From the NCBI RefSeq assembly GCF_009911795.1, contig NZ_CP047898.1, positions 744,001 to 808,000 of the forward strand: 64,000 bases of DNA, in the 5' to 3' direction. The translations under genes were made by a program, and so were the position numbers. The notes under the pieces were generated by a model. The model saw only the letters and a list, made by a program, of their open reading frames with translations, was not told where the DNA came from and made no database searches. This document shows, in pieces, positions 1-10,286 of this stretch. Numbering within the stretch: the first letter of the stretch is position 1; every line of letters starts with the position of its first letter. The stretch comes from Pseudarthrobacter psychrotolerans (GTDB lineage Bacteria; Actinomycetota; Actinomycetes; Actinomycetales; Micrococcaceae).

Positions 1-106
1 ACCCTTCTGCAGAAAACGCACAAAACGTGCACTTTTGCTGTTAAGGCGCACATCTTACTGAAGACTTCTGGCACGAACAATCACTTTCTAAGCTTTACAT
101 AGTTTC

Positions 107-122
107 CGTGATCCACATCACG
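107..122. promoter_or_regulatory. CRP/GlxR-like palindrome
   Basis: CGTGAT-CCAC-ATCACG is a perfect 6-bp inverted repeat and contains the GTGA-N6-TCAC core typical of CRP/FNR-family sites; GlxR is the actinobacterial member. It lies about 300 bp upstream of the importer operon, just downstream of an A+T-richer stretch that could hold a promoter. The link to the operon is inference. Confidence 0.4.
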
Positions 123-174
123 CAAGGAAGCGACTCCCAAGGAAGGGATCCGAGTGACGACGGTGTCAGAACGA

Positions 175-217
175 GAAAAAAGCAGCCCGCAGGCCGGCGG
201 TCCGGCCCCGGGCTGCT
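175..217 (-). terminator. Leftward rho-independent terminator
   Basis: AGCAGCCCG (181-189) pairs with CGGGCTGCT (209-217), and inside it GGCCGG pairs with CCGGCC. Read on the minus strand, this long G+C stem is followed at once by six T residues (A-run at 176-181), the classic intrinsic terminator layout. Confidence 0.65.
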
Positions 218-419
218 GCAAGCCACCCCCGACTCCGGAGGGCCGGCATCGAGCGGGCCTTCCGTTGGCAACGTGCGGCAACTTCACCACCAAAACCGTA
301 GTTTCACGATGCCATTGAACCGGAAGAAACACCGGATCGTCTCGATTCCCTGACGCACCTGCGCGGCGCGTCCGGTAGCGAGTGCTCACATGAACCGAAA
401 GACAGAGAGGTCTTAGCAC

Positions 420-1273
<854 letters not shown>

Positions 1274-1277
<4 letters not shown>

Positions 1278-2146
1278 CAACGACAACCCACCGCGGCGCA
1301 CTCACACGCGAGGAGCCGACAGAGCAACAGGACTCCGCCCGGCGCGCCATGAGACGGCGCACGATGTGGATCTGGATCGGGCGGATCGTCGTGGCGGTGA
1401 TCGTGATCGGGGGATGGCAGTGGTTCACGGCCGTCGGCTGGGTCGACAAGTTCTTCTTCGGCCAGCCGTCCGGAATCTGGACCAGCCTGGTCCAACTCTT
1501 CACTGAGGGCACGGCATTTGGCACCATCTGGGAGAACCTCTGGATTACGGTGCAGGAGGCCTTCATGGGCTTCCTGCTCGGCACATTCGTCGGGGTCGTG
1601 CTCGGAATCCTCCTGGGCTCGAACAAGTACCTCTCAGCCGTCGTCGGCCCGTACATCCGGATCGTGAATTCAATCCCCAGGATCGTGCTCGGATCGATCT
1701 TCATCGTGGCGTTCGGGCTCGGAACCTTCCCGAAGGTGCTCCTCGCGGCGGTGCTGGTCTTCTTCGTCGTCTTCTTCAACGCCTTCCAGGGCGTCCGTGA
1801 GGTGGACCAGAACCTGGTCGGGAACGTGCGCGTGCTGGGTGCATCGCCGTTTCAGGTCGCGGTCCACGTGACCATCCCGTCGGCGATGACGTGGATCATC
1901 GCGAGCCTGCACAGCGCGTTCGGCTTCGCGATCATCGGCGCGCTCGTCGCCGAAGTGCTCGGCGCCCAGCACGGAATCGGGCTGATCATCAGTCAGGCGC
2001 AGGGGACCTTCAATCCCGACACGGTCTTCGCCTGCATGGTGATCATCGCCGTGGTCACCCTCGGCGCGGAATACCTTATCTCCCTGCTGGAGAACTCGCT
2101 GCTCAAATGGCGGCCGCCGAGCCGATCTGAAGCACAGGCGATCTGA
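1274..2146 (+). CDS. ABC importer permease (NitT/TauT type)
   Basis: Membrane permease of the importer, 290 aa, with about six hydrophobic helices and the BPD_transp_1 layout of SsuC/TauC proteins. The ATPase-contacting loop is recognisable around 'VRVLGASPFQVAVHVTIPSA', the EAA-type motif. The N-terminal 35 residues are polar and cytosolic. The start ATG overlaps the stop of the ATPase gene (ATGA), which supports this start. The next gene encodes the matching binding protein after a 70-bp gap. Confidence 0.92.
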
Positions 2147-2216
2147 CGTTCGCCGCCGACCATTCCACTTACCCATCACCCCGAATCCTCAACATAAACA
2201 AAGGAAACGTACGTCC

Positions 2217-3323
2217 ATGATGAAGAACAAGATCTACGCCGTCGGCGCTGCCGGAGTGATCGCACTGAGCCTCGCGGCCTGCGGAACCAGCTCCGGGAGC
2301 GGCAGCAGCCCCGCAAGCGGCGGCGCTGCCGGCGACACCAGCTCGATGCCCACCGTGAAGCTCATGGTTGGCGGCATCGACAAGCAGATCTACCTGCCCT
2401 ACCAGCTCGCTGAACAGTTGGGCTACTACAAGAAGTACGGAGTAAACGTCGAACTCTCGACCGAGCAGCACGGCGGCGTCGGAGCCGAGGACGCGATGGC
2501 CTCGGGCCAGGTCGACATGACCGGTGCCTGGTACATTCACACGATCGATTTCCAGGCCAAGGGCAAAAACGTGATCAACCTCGTTCAGCTCTCAGGCGCC
2601 CCGGGGGAACGGGTGATGTGCAGCCCCAATGCCAACGTCAAATCCGCAGCCGACTTCAAAGGCAAGACCATCGGGGTCACCGACCTCGGCTCCGGAACCG
2701 ATGAGCTGACCCAGTTCCTCGCCTCGAAGGCGGGTCTCTCGACGAAGGACTACCACACCCTCGCCGTCGGCTCCGGAGCAACCGCGATCGCGGCCATCCA
2801 GCGCGGCACCGCCGACTGCGTCATGACCACACAGCCGACCGTGGGTGCCCTCGAGACCAAGAACCTCGCCGTTTCGACGATCGACCTCGCCACCGCTGAG
2901 GGAGCCAAGGCCGCCCTCGGCGGTGAGGCGCCGGCCGCCGGCCTCCTGGCGCAAGCCGACTGGGTCAAGACCCACGAGGACGCGGCGCAGAAGGTCGTCA
3001 ACGCACTGGTGGAGACCATGCATTGGATCAGCAGCCACTCGGCAGCAGAAATCGCCGACAAGCTGCCCACCTCTTACGTCCAGAACAGCACCATCAGCAA
3101 GGACCAGTACGTGTCCGCGCTGGACAAGGACAAGGGTCAGTTCCTGCCCGACGGGATCATGCCCGCCGGCGGCCCCAAGACGATCTTCGACATGGAGAAG
3201 ACCATCGGCGTCGACACTTCCAAGGTCAACATCTCCGACACGTTCACCAACAAGTACGCAGACGTTGCCAACAAACTGTTGGGCATCACCCCCACCACCA
3301 CCCCTGCCGGCGCCGACGGGTGA
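2217..3323 (+). CDS. ABC importer substrate-binding lipoprotein (NMT1/SsuA-like)
   Basis: Extracellular binding protein anchored as a lipoprotein. Residues 1-22 form a signal peptide ending in a lipobox (SLAAC, Cys22), followed by a Ser/Gly-rich linker. The rest is a periplasmic-binding fold of the NMT1/SsuA type: an early 'YLPYQLAEQLGYYKKYGVNV' segment and a central 'GKTIGVTDLGSGTDELTQFL' segment. The 368-aa length is usual. A good ribosome-binding site (AAAGGAAA) precedes the ATG. Its ligand is unknown. A 16-bp perfect hairpin follows the gene and probably ends the transcript. Confidence 0.9.
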   Translation: MMKNKIYAVGAAGVIALSLAACGTSSGSGSSPASGGAAGDTSSMPTVKLMVGGIDKQIYLPYQLAEQLGYYKKYGVNVELSTEQHGGVGAEDAMASGQVDMTGAWYIHTIDFQAKGKNVINLVQLSGAPGERVMCSPNANVKSAADFKGKTIGVTDLGSGTDELTQFLASKAGLSTKDYHTLAVGSGATAIAAIQRGTADCVMTTQPTVGALETKNLAVSTIDLATAEGAKAALGGEAPAAGLLAQADWVKTHEDAAQKVVNALVETMHWISSHSAAEIADKLPTSYVQNSTISKDQYVSALDKDKGQFLPDGIMPAGGPKTIFDMEKTIGVDTSKVNISDTFTNKYADVANKLLGITPTTTPAGADG

Positions 3324-3383
3324 CCTCATCTAATCCCACATAAAAGGTATGGGCGTCACAACGCCACCAACCAGTGACACCCC

Positions 3384-3419
3384 CGATCGGCCTGCGTGGT
3401 ACCCCACGCAGGCCGATCG
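3384..3419. terminator. Perfect 16-bp hairpin after the ABC operon
   Basis: CGATCGGCCTGCGTGG (3384-3399) and its exact complement (3404-3419) are separated by only TACC. There is no T-run on either side, so it could be a terminator of the weak actinobacterial type or an mRNA-protecting 3' stem. Confidence 0.55.
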
Positions 3420-3545
3420 AACCTCTCTCCGGCCCCGTCAGTTGAACGGCGGAGACGTCCATCGCCCACCCCCCCCGTCGGACATTCGAAAGCGATGGCC
3501 AAGGCATTCACGCCACCTCAACGCCGATAATAGAAGGACACCATC

Positions 3546-3782
3546 ATGGACGAAACCGCCCCGTTCCGCCTCGACATAGTCGTCAGCGAGAGCCAAAACA
3601 GAGATGACCAGCTCGCCGACGCCGTCAACCAACTGATACCCGCGGCCCTGGAGCACAGGAATGGAATACTCGTCACCCGACACGACACCGCCAAATACAC
3701 CCTCGAGGTACACCCTTCCGTCCCCTGCGGAACGATCCACGAAAAAACCGCTCCGAACCATAAAGGCCCCCAACCCATTTGA
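3546..3782 (+). CDS. Small conserved-looking protein of unknown function
   Basis: A 78-aa protein preceded by a good ribosome-binding site (GAAGGA, 10 nt before ATG). The central part (RLDIVVSESQ, then LIPAALEHRNGILVTRH and YTLEVHPSVPCGTIHE) has normal protein-like composition and resembles short unknown proteins I recall from Arthrobacter-type genomes. No signal peptide or membrane segment is visible. It lies downstream of the importer hairpin and is probably transcribed separately. No function is assigned. Confidence 0.6.
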   Translation: MDETAPFRLDIVVSESQNRDDQLADAVNQLIPAALEHRNGILVTRHDTAKYTLEVHPSVPCGTIHEKTAPNHKGPQPI

Positions 3783-4908
3783 TCTCAACGCGGCCTGTCC
3801 CGTCACTGAACCGTTCTAACCCCTTCGAAGACTGGCTCATTTCTCTTTTGGAACCAAGTCACGCCGGCCTCGCAGGATGCACTCCGTTGATCCCGCCACT
3901 CATGTGCCCGTTGGCCACCTTGGCTGGTTGCACCCGGGCAGGCCCAAGAAATAGCTGGCTTCTGATGATGCGCCAGGATCGTTGCCCCCACGTTTTCGGG
4001 TTCAAAAACCGGTCCCCGAGCAGACCATCAACACTGTCTGCCGGCCCTTTGCCGGCACGCGCGGGCGCCCATCCCGCACTCCATCGCAACAGTCAGCCCG
4101 AAAGCCGGGCGCGGGAACAGCGCCCATGCGGGAGGGAGCAAGATGGCGGTCAAGCCACCCTGCTCCCTCCGACGCTCACCTGAAGCCCTCTCTGCAGCCG
4201 TCGATCCCGCCCACATCAAGGACCCCCGTGAACGGGGGCTCGTGAATTCCTCGACTGCCCGACGCCAAGCCTGCACGGCGTCCGGTAACGATCGTTCGCA
4301 AGACGCCGTTTGAGACCCCTCCCGGCCCATGGAATGCAAAGGCTCACCGTGTAATGGTTGCCGCGTACGCACCATCGCAACGGGTACCTCCCTTCGCGAT
4401 ACACCAAATCCGCGAAGGGTTCCTTGGCTACGAACCGGCCCGGTCGCCACGGCCCACGGCTGATTTCTGGTGAATATTCACGCTAACGTCGGATATTTCA
4501 CTTTTTCACAAGCCACCCCCTGCAGGGCGTGGCCTGCTCAAAGTTTTGCCGAATACGGCCCCTGGTGCGACCGTACTCATCAGGTCCGGAGTACCTAGGC
4601 TCATAGGCGGGGAGTTCGCCTGGTTGGGGCACATCCCAACCTGACGTCAGGCTAGTAGCGAAAGGCTGTCAGGATAGGATCTCATTCCCTTCCTGCTGAC
4701 AACAGCTCGGGACACTCTTAGATACCAATCTGACTGACGGTTCGTCCACCACTGCAGCTCAGGCGGGGGCTTTCATGAGTGGCCGCACCTTGACTACCTG
4801 TCCGACAGGTGCAATCCGTCCTTCACGCTTAGCCTTGGCCACGTCATGCAGGGGAATTTTGTGTTCCTGTGTCTAGGATGAGCGCAGATCACAATCATGG
4901 GGGAATAA
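3783..4908. other. 1.1-kb region without a supported gene
   Basis: Open frames here are short, overlapping and of poor composition, so I annotate none. Two symmetric sites stand out: GTGAATATTCAC (4470-4481) and ACCTGTC-C-GACAGGT (4796-4810). The second directly abuts a TTGACT hexamer (4790-4795). It lies about 100 bp before the gene at 4909 and could be an operator for the gene cluster that follows. Confidence 0.4.
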
Positions 4909-5571
4909 ATGTCGGAATCTGAAGCTGTCGTTCATGGAATTGCGGTTCTTGATATCCATGAGAACAAGTGGGCCATTTGGCAAGTTTCAGCGCTGGCATT
5001 GACTGGTTCACTGAGTGCCTCGGCCACCAACGCGGTGATTACTGATGGTTTTGATGAGCGGGTCTTCCACAGCCTGTCCTACAAGCGTCCGGTCCTCCTG
5101 ACTTCCCGCGCCCGGAAGCATTGCACCGAACCAGCGGTGCTGGAAGCACCCGCTTTCGATCCCGAAGTCTTTGTCAGCGACTGCGCGTCGTGGGTGGATT
5201 TGCTTCAGGACATGTTCTGGGCAGAAAACGACCGCAGGGCCGCATACAACGCCGGCAAGGTCAAAGAGCGGAAGGAAGCCCGATCCGCAGGTGAACCGCT
5301 TCCTCAGTACCAGCGGCAGGCGCCCCTGCTCGACATCGACTGGCCAGCACCGCCGGTCGCTTCGGCTTGGGAAAGCGCAGTGGAGTGCGTAGAGCCGGTG
5401 AACAAGGAAGCGCTGCGGGTAGCGAACGGGTGCGTCAGGCTCCTGAATTATTGGCTGGAGATCGAAAACGACCGGCTGCGGAGGTCTCGTAAGTACTTCA
5501 ACGGGATCGGCGGACCGTCGGTGCGTTCCTGGCCAGTTCCCGCGACTGCCGTGGGAGAACCGGCCGAGTAA
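4909..5571 (+). CDS. Hypothetical protein, first gene of the nuclease cluster
   Basis: A 220-aa protein with no domain I recognise. It has an ATG start preceded by GGGGGAA. The N-terminal third (HGIAVLDIHENKWAIWQVSALAL) looks like a beta-rich fold, the middle is charged (KVKERKEARSAGEPLPQYQRQ), and the C-terminal part is helical with many Arg residues. No signal peptide or membrane helix. It lies 166 bp upstream of the exonuclease-BRCT gene on the same strand and is probably part of the same unit. Confidence 0.7.
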   Translation: MSESEAVVHGIAVLDIHENKWAIWQVSALALTGSLSASATNAVITDGFDERVFHSLSYKRPVLLTSRARKHCTEPAVLEAPAFDPEVFVSDCASWVDLLQDMFWAENDRRAAYNAGKVKERKEARSAGEPLPQYQRQAPLLDIDWPAPPVASAWESAVECVEPVNKEALRVANGCVRLLNYWLEIENDRLRRSRKYFNGIGGPSVRSWPVPATAVGEPAE

Positions 5572-5737
5572 GCCGGTGTCTGGCCTGCGAAAACGGTAGC
5601 TCAGAGCCGAATACGACGGAGTTTTAGGTTGCAACAGGCGGCCGCCGTCCCTGCTGCGACCGTCACGGGCTGGAGCCGAAAAATAACGGAGAACGTTTGG
5701 AGAACAGTGTTGTGATCCGCGAATGTGAGGGGACCTT

Positions 5738-7267
5738 GTGGGGATAAGTTTTACTGCCATCGACTTCGAAACCGCGAACAGTGTGTGGGGATCGGTGTGC
5801 GCCGTCGGTCTGGTCAAGGTTATAGACGGAACCGTCACGGATCGGTACTCGACCCTGATTCAACCCCCGGAAGGCCTTTACGACTTCCATCCCATCAATG
5901 TAGGCAAGCATGGCATCACTGTCGATGATGTCGCTGACGCGCCCAGCTGGTCACAGATTCTCCCGAAAATCATGGCCTTCGCCGGTGAAGACATCCTCGT
6001 TGCTCATAACGCCGGATTCGACCTCGGCGCCCTCCGCCAGGCCTGTGACTGGACCGGGCTGGAGTACCCGGACCTCAAATACATGTGCACCTTGGTCATG
6101 TCCCGCGCGGTGTATAACTTTCCCGTCCACAAGCTCAATTGGCTCGTTCACGAGCTGGGACTTGACTCGTTCGAGCATCACAACGCCGTCCAGGACGCAC
6201 TTGCCTGTGCGCAGATTTGTTTGGACGTAGCAGCTCGTACCGGGTCCGCGACAATGGAAGAGCTGGCCGAAGCTACTGGAACTCTCCTTGGAACGATAAG
6301 TCCCGAAGGATGGCGGGGAGCTACGAAGCGACGGACATCCGACCACAACGGAACCCGGACCCGGAGCTCGTCGACGTCTCCGAAGGCATCCGATATCGAG
6401 GTAAACGCTGCGGCAGACCCTGACGGGGCGTTGTACGGATCGGTCATCTGTTTCACGGGAACACTTCAAACCATGTCGAGGGATCAGGCCTGGACCTTGG
6501 TCGGTGCACGGGGCGGCCAACCTTCGAAGGGTGTCACACAGAAGACCACAATCTTGGTCAACGCCGACTTCGACCCGAGTAACGTTCAGCCCGATGAGTC
6601 CTACACCAACAAGATGCGCCGAGCAATCGACCTTGCACGCCAAGGCCAGCGCATCGAAGTAGTTAACGAAACAGAATTCCTCGAAATGCTGGCGATCAGC
6701 GACGAGGAAGCGGCACAGTCCAGACCGGCATTATCCTCTGGCCTCAGGAACCTCCCGGACCATGTCGTTATGACATCCCGCAGGTTGAACCAAGAAAACA
6801 TGGATCATTTCGCATGGCAGGATGCGGTCCTGAAACATCCGCACGGCCGCGCGGCAGCCGGCGACTCGTGCTGTTACTGCGACGGCATCATCGCTGACAA
6901 GGTTCCCTGGAAGATCCGGGACCGCGGGCTGTGCAGCAGCCGCTGCAACCAGTTGCTGATGCGCGCAGCAAAACGACTGTGGCACAGTGAAGGCATCGGC
7001 GTCCTTGCTTCCCCGTCGCAGGCTGAGAACGGATTCCTGGTGACGGCGGACTTCCCTCAGAAACGGGTTAGTGGTCCGCGGGTGATGGGCACGCGCGGCG
7101 CAGGAGACTTCCCCTACGAATTTGACCGGTACCCGGTGGTCGGTGATGTGGTTGAACGCCATGGCCACCGCACAGAGTATTTGGAGCTGAACGATCCCAG
7201 GCTCCCCGCGGGGCGGTTGCGTATGGTCGCGAGCTGGCTGAGGGCCATGAATATGACCCTTCACTGA
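5738..7267 (+). CDS. DnaQ-type 3'-5' exonuclease with BRCT domain and C-terminal Cys motif
   Basis: A 509-aa protein starting at GTG with AGGGGA just upstream. Residues 1-165 are a DEDDh exonuclease: D9 and E11 (IDFETAN), D95 (AHNAGFD), H148 and D153 (HHNAVQD). Residues about 228-320 are a BRCT domain (ALYGSVICFTGTL ... TTILVNADFD), as in DnaQ-BRCT proteins and NAD-dependent ligases. A Ser/Thr/Arg-rich linker (195-220) joins them. A further unassigned region holds a putative zinc site (C378, C379, C381, C399, C403). The gene overlaps the next one by 1 bp (TGATG). The domains point to 3'-end processing of nicked or damaged DNA. The role within this cluster is inferred. Confidence 0.85.
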   Translation: MGISFTAIDFETANSVWGSVCAVGLVKVIDGTVTDRYSTLIQPPEGLYDFHPINVGKHGITVDDVADAPSWSQILPKIMAFAGEDILVAHNAGFDLGALRQACDWTGLEYPDLKYMCTLVMSRAVYNFPVHKLNWLVHELGLDSFEHHNAVQDALACAQICLDVAARTGSATMEELAEATGTLLGTISPEGWRGATKRRTSDHNGTRTRSSSTSPKASDIEVNAAADPDGALYGSVICFTGTLQTMSRDQAWTLVGARGGQPSKGVTQKTTILVNADFDPSNVQPDESYTNKMRRAIDLARQGQRIEVVNETEFLEMLAISDEEAAQSRPALSSGLRNLPDHVVMTSRRLNQENMDHFAWQDAVLKHPHGRAAAGDSCCYCDGIIADKVPWKIRDRGLCSSRCNQLLMRAAKRLWHSEGIGVLASPSQAENGFLVTADFPQKRVSGPRVMGTRGAGDFPYEFDRYPVVGDVVERHGHRTEYLELNDPRLPAGRLRMVASWLRAMNMTLH

Positions 7268-7854
7268 TGGTCGCAGTGGTACACACCAATAGCGGTGCTG
7301 TCGGTTACGCCAAAATCACCTCGAACGGAACGCCCGACCGCGTCTACCTGCCAGGCGTCTTGCTCAACGGGGATGTCCTGCGCTCCCCGTTCGGACAACC
7401 CGCGTCGGGCACTGGAACCGCCCTCGACGGCATCAGCTTCCACACAGAATTTATTTCCCACGTTGAGGACGGTGTGGGATACAGGTGGGAGGCCCAGGTG
7501 TGGACTCCGCTTGCCCACTCGGCTTTGTGGACTCACGAACGCATGGCTGCCTCCAGCAACTCCGCCAAACGTAAGCGCCAGATGACAGTTTCCTATACCG
7601 CCCGTTCAATGGGCGCCGGTACTGACGGGCATCTCGAAAGCGTCTACGCCGCCCACGGCTGGACGTGCCACTTCTGCTCCACTGAGATCGGCCCACTAGT
7701 AGCGTGGCCTGACCCGTCCGCCCCGTCACTCATCGCGACATCCGCCCCCAAGGACGGCACGCTCAATATCGGGGACCTTCGCCCCTCCCATTGGAAGTGC
7801 GCCATGGACGAAGGCTCCACAGGAGCTCTTCCACGCATACTCTCAAAAGCATGA
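7267..7854 (+). CDS. Hypothetical protein with a CxxC motif
   Basis: A 195-aa protein whose ATG overlaps the stop of the exonuclease gene (TGATG) and whose stop overlaps the next ATG (ATGA). It is therefore the middle of a translationally coupled trio. Residues 137-183 contain WTCHFCSTE and a later HWKC, a spacing that could bind a metal as in treble-clef or HNH-like folds, but the usual HNH core is not visible. No signal peptide or membrane segment. Function unknown. Confidence 0.72.
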   Translation: MVAVVHTNSGAVGYAKITSNGTPDRVYLPGVLLNGDVLRSPFGQPASGTGTALDGISFHTEFISHVEDGVGYRWEAQVWTPLAHSALWTHERMAASSNSAKRKRQMTVSYTARSMGAGTDGHLESVYAAHGWTCHFCSTEIGPLVAWPDPSAPSLIATSAPKDGTLNIGDLRPSHWKCAMDEGSTGALPRILSKA

Positions 7855-7983
7855 TCGATCCGACTACGCCGCTGCCGGATGTGCTCTACCGCGCCTTGCC
7901 CGGCGCTCAAGCGGTCATGAACCACCGAACCACCAGCGATGCTGATCGCTGGAAAAAGCTATTGGCGGACCGCGGGCTCTCAG

Positions 7984-9636
7984 CCTCGATCCACCGGTCG
8001 GGGTTTGATTGGGTGGGGTCGTTCTGATCTTGGTCCGGTTTGGTCGATGGGCATGAGGGGGTTGCCGGCCTTGCTGCCGGTGGTGTTCCGTGGTCCTGGT
8101 TGCGCCGGATCGGCTGGGTGGTCAGATGGTGGCAGTACGTGGTGGCCCGCAGGCCGCTTCGAAGAGGCGTGACCAGCTGGTTTCCCAGGGCCAGTGAGCG
8201 GGCAGGTGCAGGACGATTTTCCGTGCCGAGGTCGCGATCCTGGCGGGGACGGTGATGAGTTTTCGGCGGATGGTTCCGCTGCGTGCTTTGCCCAGGTCAG
8301 GGCCGGCAAGAGTGCCGATGGCGCGCGAGAGGTTGAATGCGATGCTCGCCAGGACCAGCCAGGCTGCGTTGGCGGTGAACTTTCCCGAGGGCAGGTGCGC
8401 CAGGGCACTGTCTTTGAGGTCCGCGTTAATCTGCTCGATGATGGCGTGCTGGCGGTGGGTTTTGTCTGCGGTGACGGTGTCCAGGGCGCTGGTGGTGAAG
8501 AAGGCGTGGAAGCGGTGGGTGTCGAACAGGGTCTGTTGCCCTGCGCCTGCTTTGGCGTTCAGTTCCGGGATCCGCCGCACGACCAGGCGCCCGTGGATGC
8601 GTTCGGCTTTCTTCCGGCCCACGAAGGCGGTGAAGGCGGTTTCGGCGACTTCCGCCGAGGAAATCCAGGCCCCGGTGGTTTCATCGCGGACCGCGTCGGT
8701 GTACTCGATGGTGGTCCAGGCGTGCTCGTTGATGGTGGCGATGGCGCGTTTGACGGCCGGGTCCATCCGGGCGGTAATGGACACTTTCGCGCCTGCGCGG
8801 TGGGCAGCGGCGACGACCGGGTGGCCGTAGAAGGCACTGTCGGCACGCAGCAGCACCAGCCCGGTGGCATCCTTGCCGCGCAGCCGTTTGACGGTGGCAA
8901 GGATGTCAGCGATGAACTTCCCCGCCCCGCGCGGGGAGCCGGAGCTTCCCTTGCGCAGCCTCGCGCCGATGATGACCGGCGCCGCGGTCGCGGTCGAGAG
9001 GATCCCGATCAGCGCGTTCAATCCCCGGACCCCGGAGTAACCGTAGCCGGAACCCTGTTTCCGGTAGCCGTGGACTTCCTTGATGGTGTCGTCGATATCG
9101 ACCAGAGCGTAATCATCGATACCGGAGGTGATCGGGGCCACGGCGGCCACGTTCACCAGCCACCGTGCGGCGAGGGCGTCGAGCTGGCGGACATGGCCGA
9201 AGGTGAACGAGCGCAGGAACGATCCCAAAGTCGACGGGGCATATGCACCGGCGAAAAGTTTCTTCATCCCGCCGTGACGCAACAAGGCCATGTCATCGAT
9301 GGAATCGGCCCCAGCGACCATGCCCGCGACCAGCGCGGTGACCTTCAACCCCGCATTCGCGCCGAAGTATCCGGGCAGCGTCAGCCACTGATCAGCGAGT
9401 TCGCCAAGGCAGGTTTTCACCGCCAGCGCCATCGCCGGGACCAGACCTGCGGCCGACACGAGGTTGGAATCATCGAACGCGGCTGACACGCGCGTGGATC
9501 TATGGAAAAGTTGCACTTACGAGATGCCTCTCGGATTGGCCAAACGGAGTTCTAGACAAACCCCATTTTTCCCGATCCGACAGGCATTCTCCGTTTAAAC
9601 CGCCGCTACAACCTCAACCCGACCGGTGGATCGAGG
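7984..9636. mobile_element. IS1380-family insertion sequence with 5-bp target duplication
   Basis: The ends are inverted repeats CCTCGATCCACCGGTCGGG (7984-8002) and its complement (9618-9636). They are flanked by direct repeats CTCAG (7979-7983 and 9637-9641). The 1653-bp length and 4-5-bp duplication suit IS1380. A single transposase gene fills the element on the minus strand. Clean duplication and an intact transposase suggest recent insertion. Confidence 0.93.
8122..9516 (-). CDS. IS1380-family transposase
   Basis: A 464-aa DDE transposase. The N-terminal part (AGLVPAMALAVKTCLGELADQWL), the central 'YALVDIDDTIKEVHGYRKQG' with a catalytic Asp, 'GLVLLRADSAFYGHPVV' with the second Asp, and the C-terminal 'INADLKDSALAHLPSGKFTANAAWLVLASIAFNLSRA' with a conserved Glu-containing helix match the DDE_Tnp_1 group of IS1380/IS4-like enzymes. 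The gene is full length and lies inside terminal repeats at 7984 and 9636. Confidence 0.93.
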   Translation of the reverse strand: MQLFHRSTRVSAAFDDSNLVSAAGLVPAMALAVKTCLGELADQWLTLPGYFGANAGLKVTALVAGMVAGADSIDDMALLRHGGMKKLFAGAYAPSTLGSFLRSFTFGHVRQLDALAARWLVNVAAVAPITSGIDDYALVDIDDTIKEVHGYRKQGSGYGYSGVRGLNALIGILSTATAAPVIIGARLRKGSSGSPRGAGKFIADILATVKRLRGKDATGLVLLRADSAFYGHPVVAAAHRAGAKVSITARMDPAVKRAIATINEHAWTTIEYTDAVRDETTGAWISSAEVAETAFTAFVGRKKAERIHGRLVVRRIPELNAKAGAGQQTLFDTHRFHAFFTTSALDTVTADKTHRQHAIIEQINADLKDSALAHLPSGKFTANAAWLVLASIAFNLSRAIGTLAGPDLGKARSGTIRRKLITVPARIATSARKIVLHLPAHWPWETSWSRLFEAACGPPRTATI

Positions 9637-10286
9637 CTCAGTACCCGCCGCTTTTGACGTGAACTCCGGACGATTCAGGATTTCACGAGCCGAAGTATTC
9701 GCCCTTGGCGCCGTTCAGCCTTCCCCGGAAGTGGCGTTGCCGTTCCTCTTAGTGTCCATGGCCTGGGGCCTTGGATTGCGGGCTCCCCGACTCAAGGCGC
9801 GGCTAGATGCTATCCAACGCGATCCTGACGGTACCGCCAAGAGGCTAACCGAGGCGTGGGAATCGGTCCGTACAATCGGGGATCCAAAACACGCATACCG
9901 GATCTTGACGACCGAACGCGGCGCTGGCCGCATCTCGATGCTGGGACCAGCATTCGCCACCAAGTTCCTCTACTTTGCCCAAGGACCGGAAGCACATCCA
10001 TACCTCCTGATACTCGACAAGGTGGTGGCCACAAAACTCCGACCGTTCGCCTGGCGAAACTCCCCCACCGAAGGTTGGTGGCCTGAGACCTTCGCCAGTT
10101 ACTGCACGCTGATGGAAAACTGGGCACGCGAAGCCACAGACCGGGCACAGCGCCACGTGCGCCCTGACGAGATCGAGTACACGCTCTTCCGCAGCTAGGC
10201 TCCTTCCTTGACAAGGGTTAACCACCCCTTCGAGCTTGCGCGGGCCTGACTGGAGGGGATTGGCTGTGACCGAAGGAGAAGCTGCA

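Larger units (their letters stand above)
1..419. other. Upstream region of the ABC importer, no supported gene
   Basis: I see no convincing protein gene here. The stretch holds a CRP-like palindrome (107-122), a leftward rho-independent terminator (175-217) and the leader of the ABC operon, with a purine-rich ribosome-binding site (GAGAGG) before the ATG at 420. The leftward terminator has no recognisable leftward gene to serve, so 220-400 may hold the 3' relic of a lost minus-strand gene. Confidence 0.5.
7851..10198 (+). pseudogene. OGG-fold DNA glycosylase-like gene, split by IS1380
   Basis: The 5' part (7851-7983, ATG overlapping the previous stop as ATGA) and the 3' part (9642-10198) are separated by an IS1380 element. 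Removing 7984-9636 and one copy of the 5-bp duplication CTCAG joins them in one uninterrupted 229-residue frame. The 3' part contains LGPAFATKFLYFAQG and PYLLILDKVVATKLRP, the pattern I associate with the bacterial 8-oxoguanine glycosylase (OGG)-fold family, whose helix-hairpin-helix region binds DNA. The 3' fragment alone has an open start inside the IS end but should not be functional. The family call is from memory of the motif. Confidence 0.75.

Noticed and set aside
1..419. Possible TPP or other riboswitch before the ABC importer
   Set aside because: None of the conserved riboswitch cores (for TPP: CTGAGA and ACCTGATC-type boxes) is visible.
3803..4450. Overlapping short frames on both strands between 3.8 and 4.45 kb
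   Set aside because: No ribosome-binding sites, poor composition and no recognisable similarity.
8194..9486. 430-codon plus-strand open frame inside the IS1380 element
   Set aside because: It mirrors the transposase gene and has the Gly/Asp/Val-rich composition typical of an antisense shadow.
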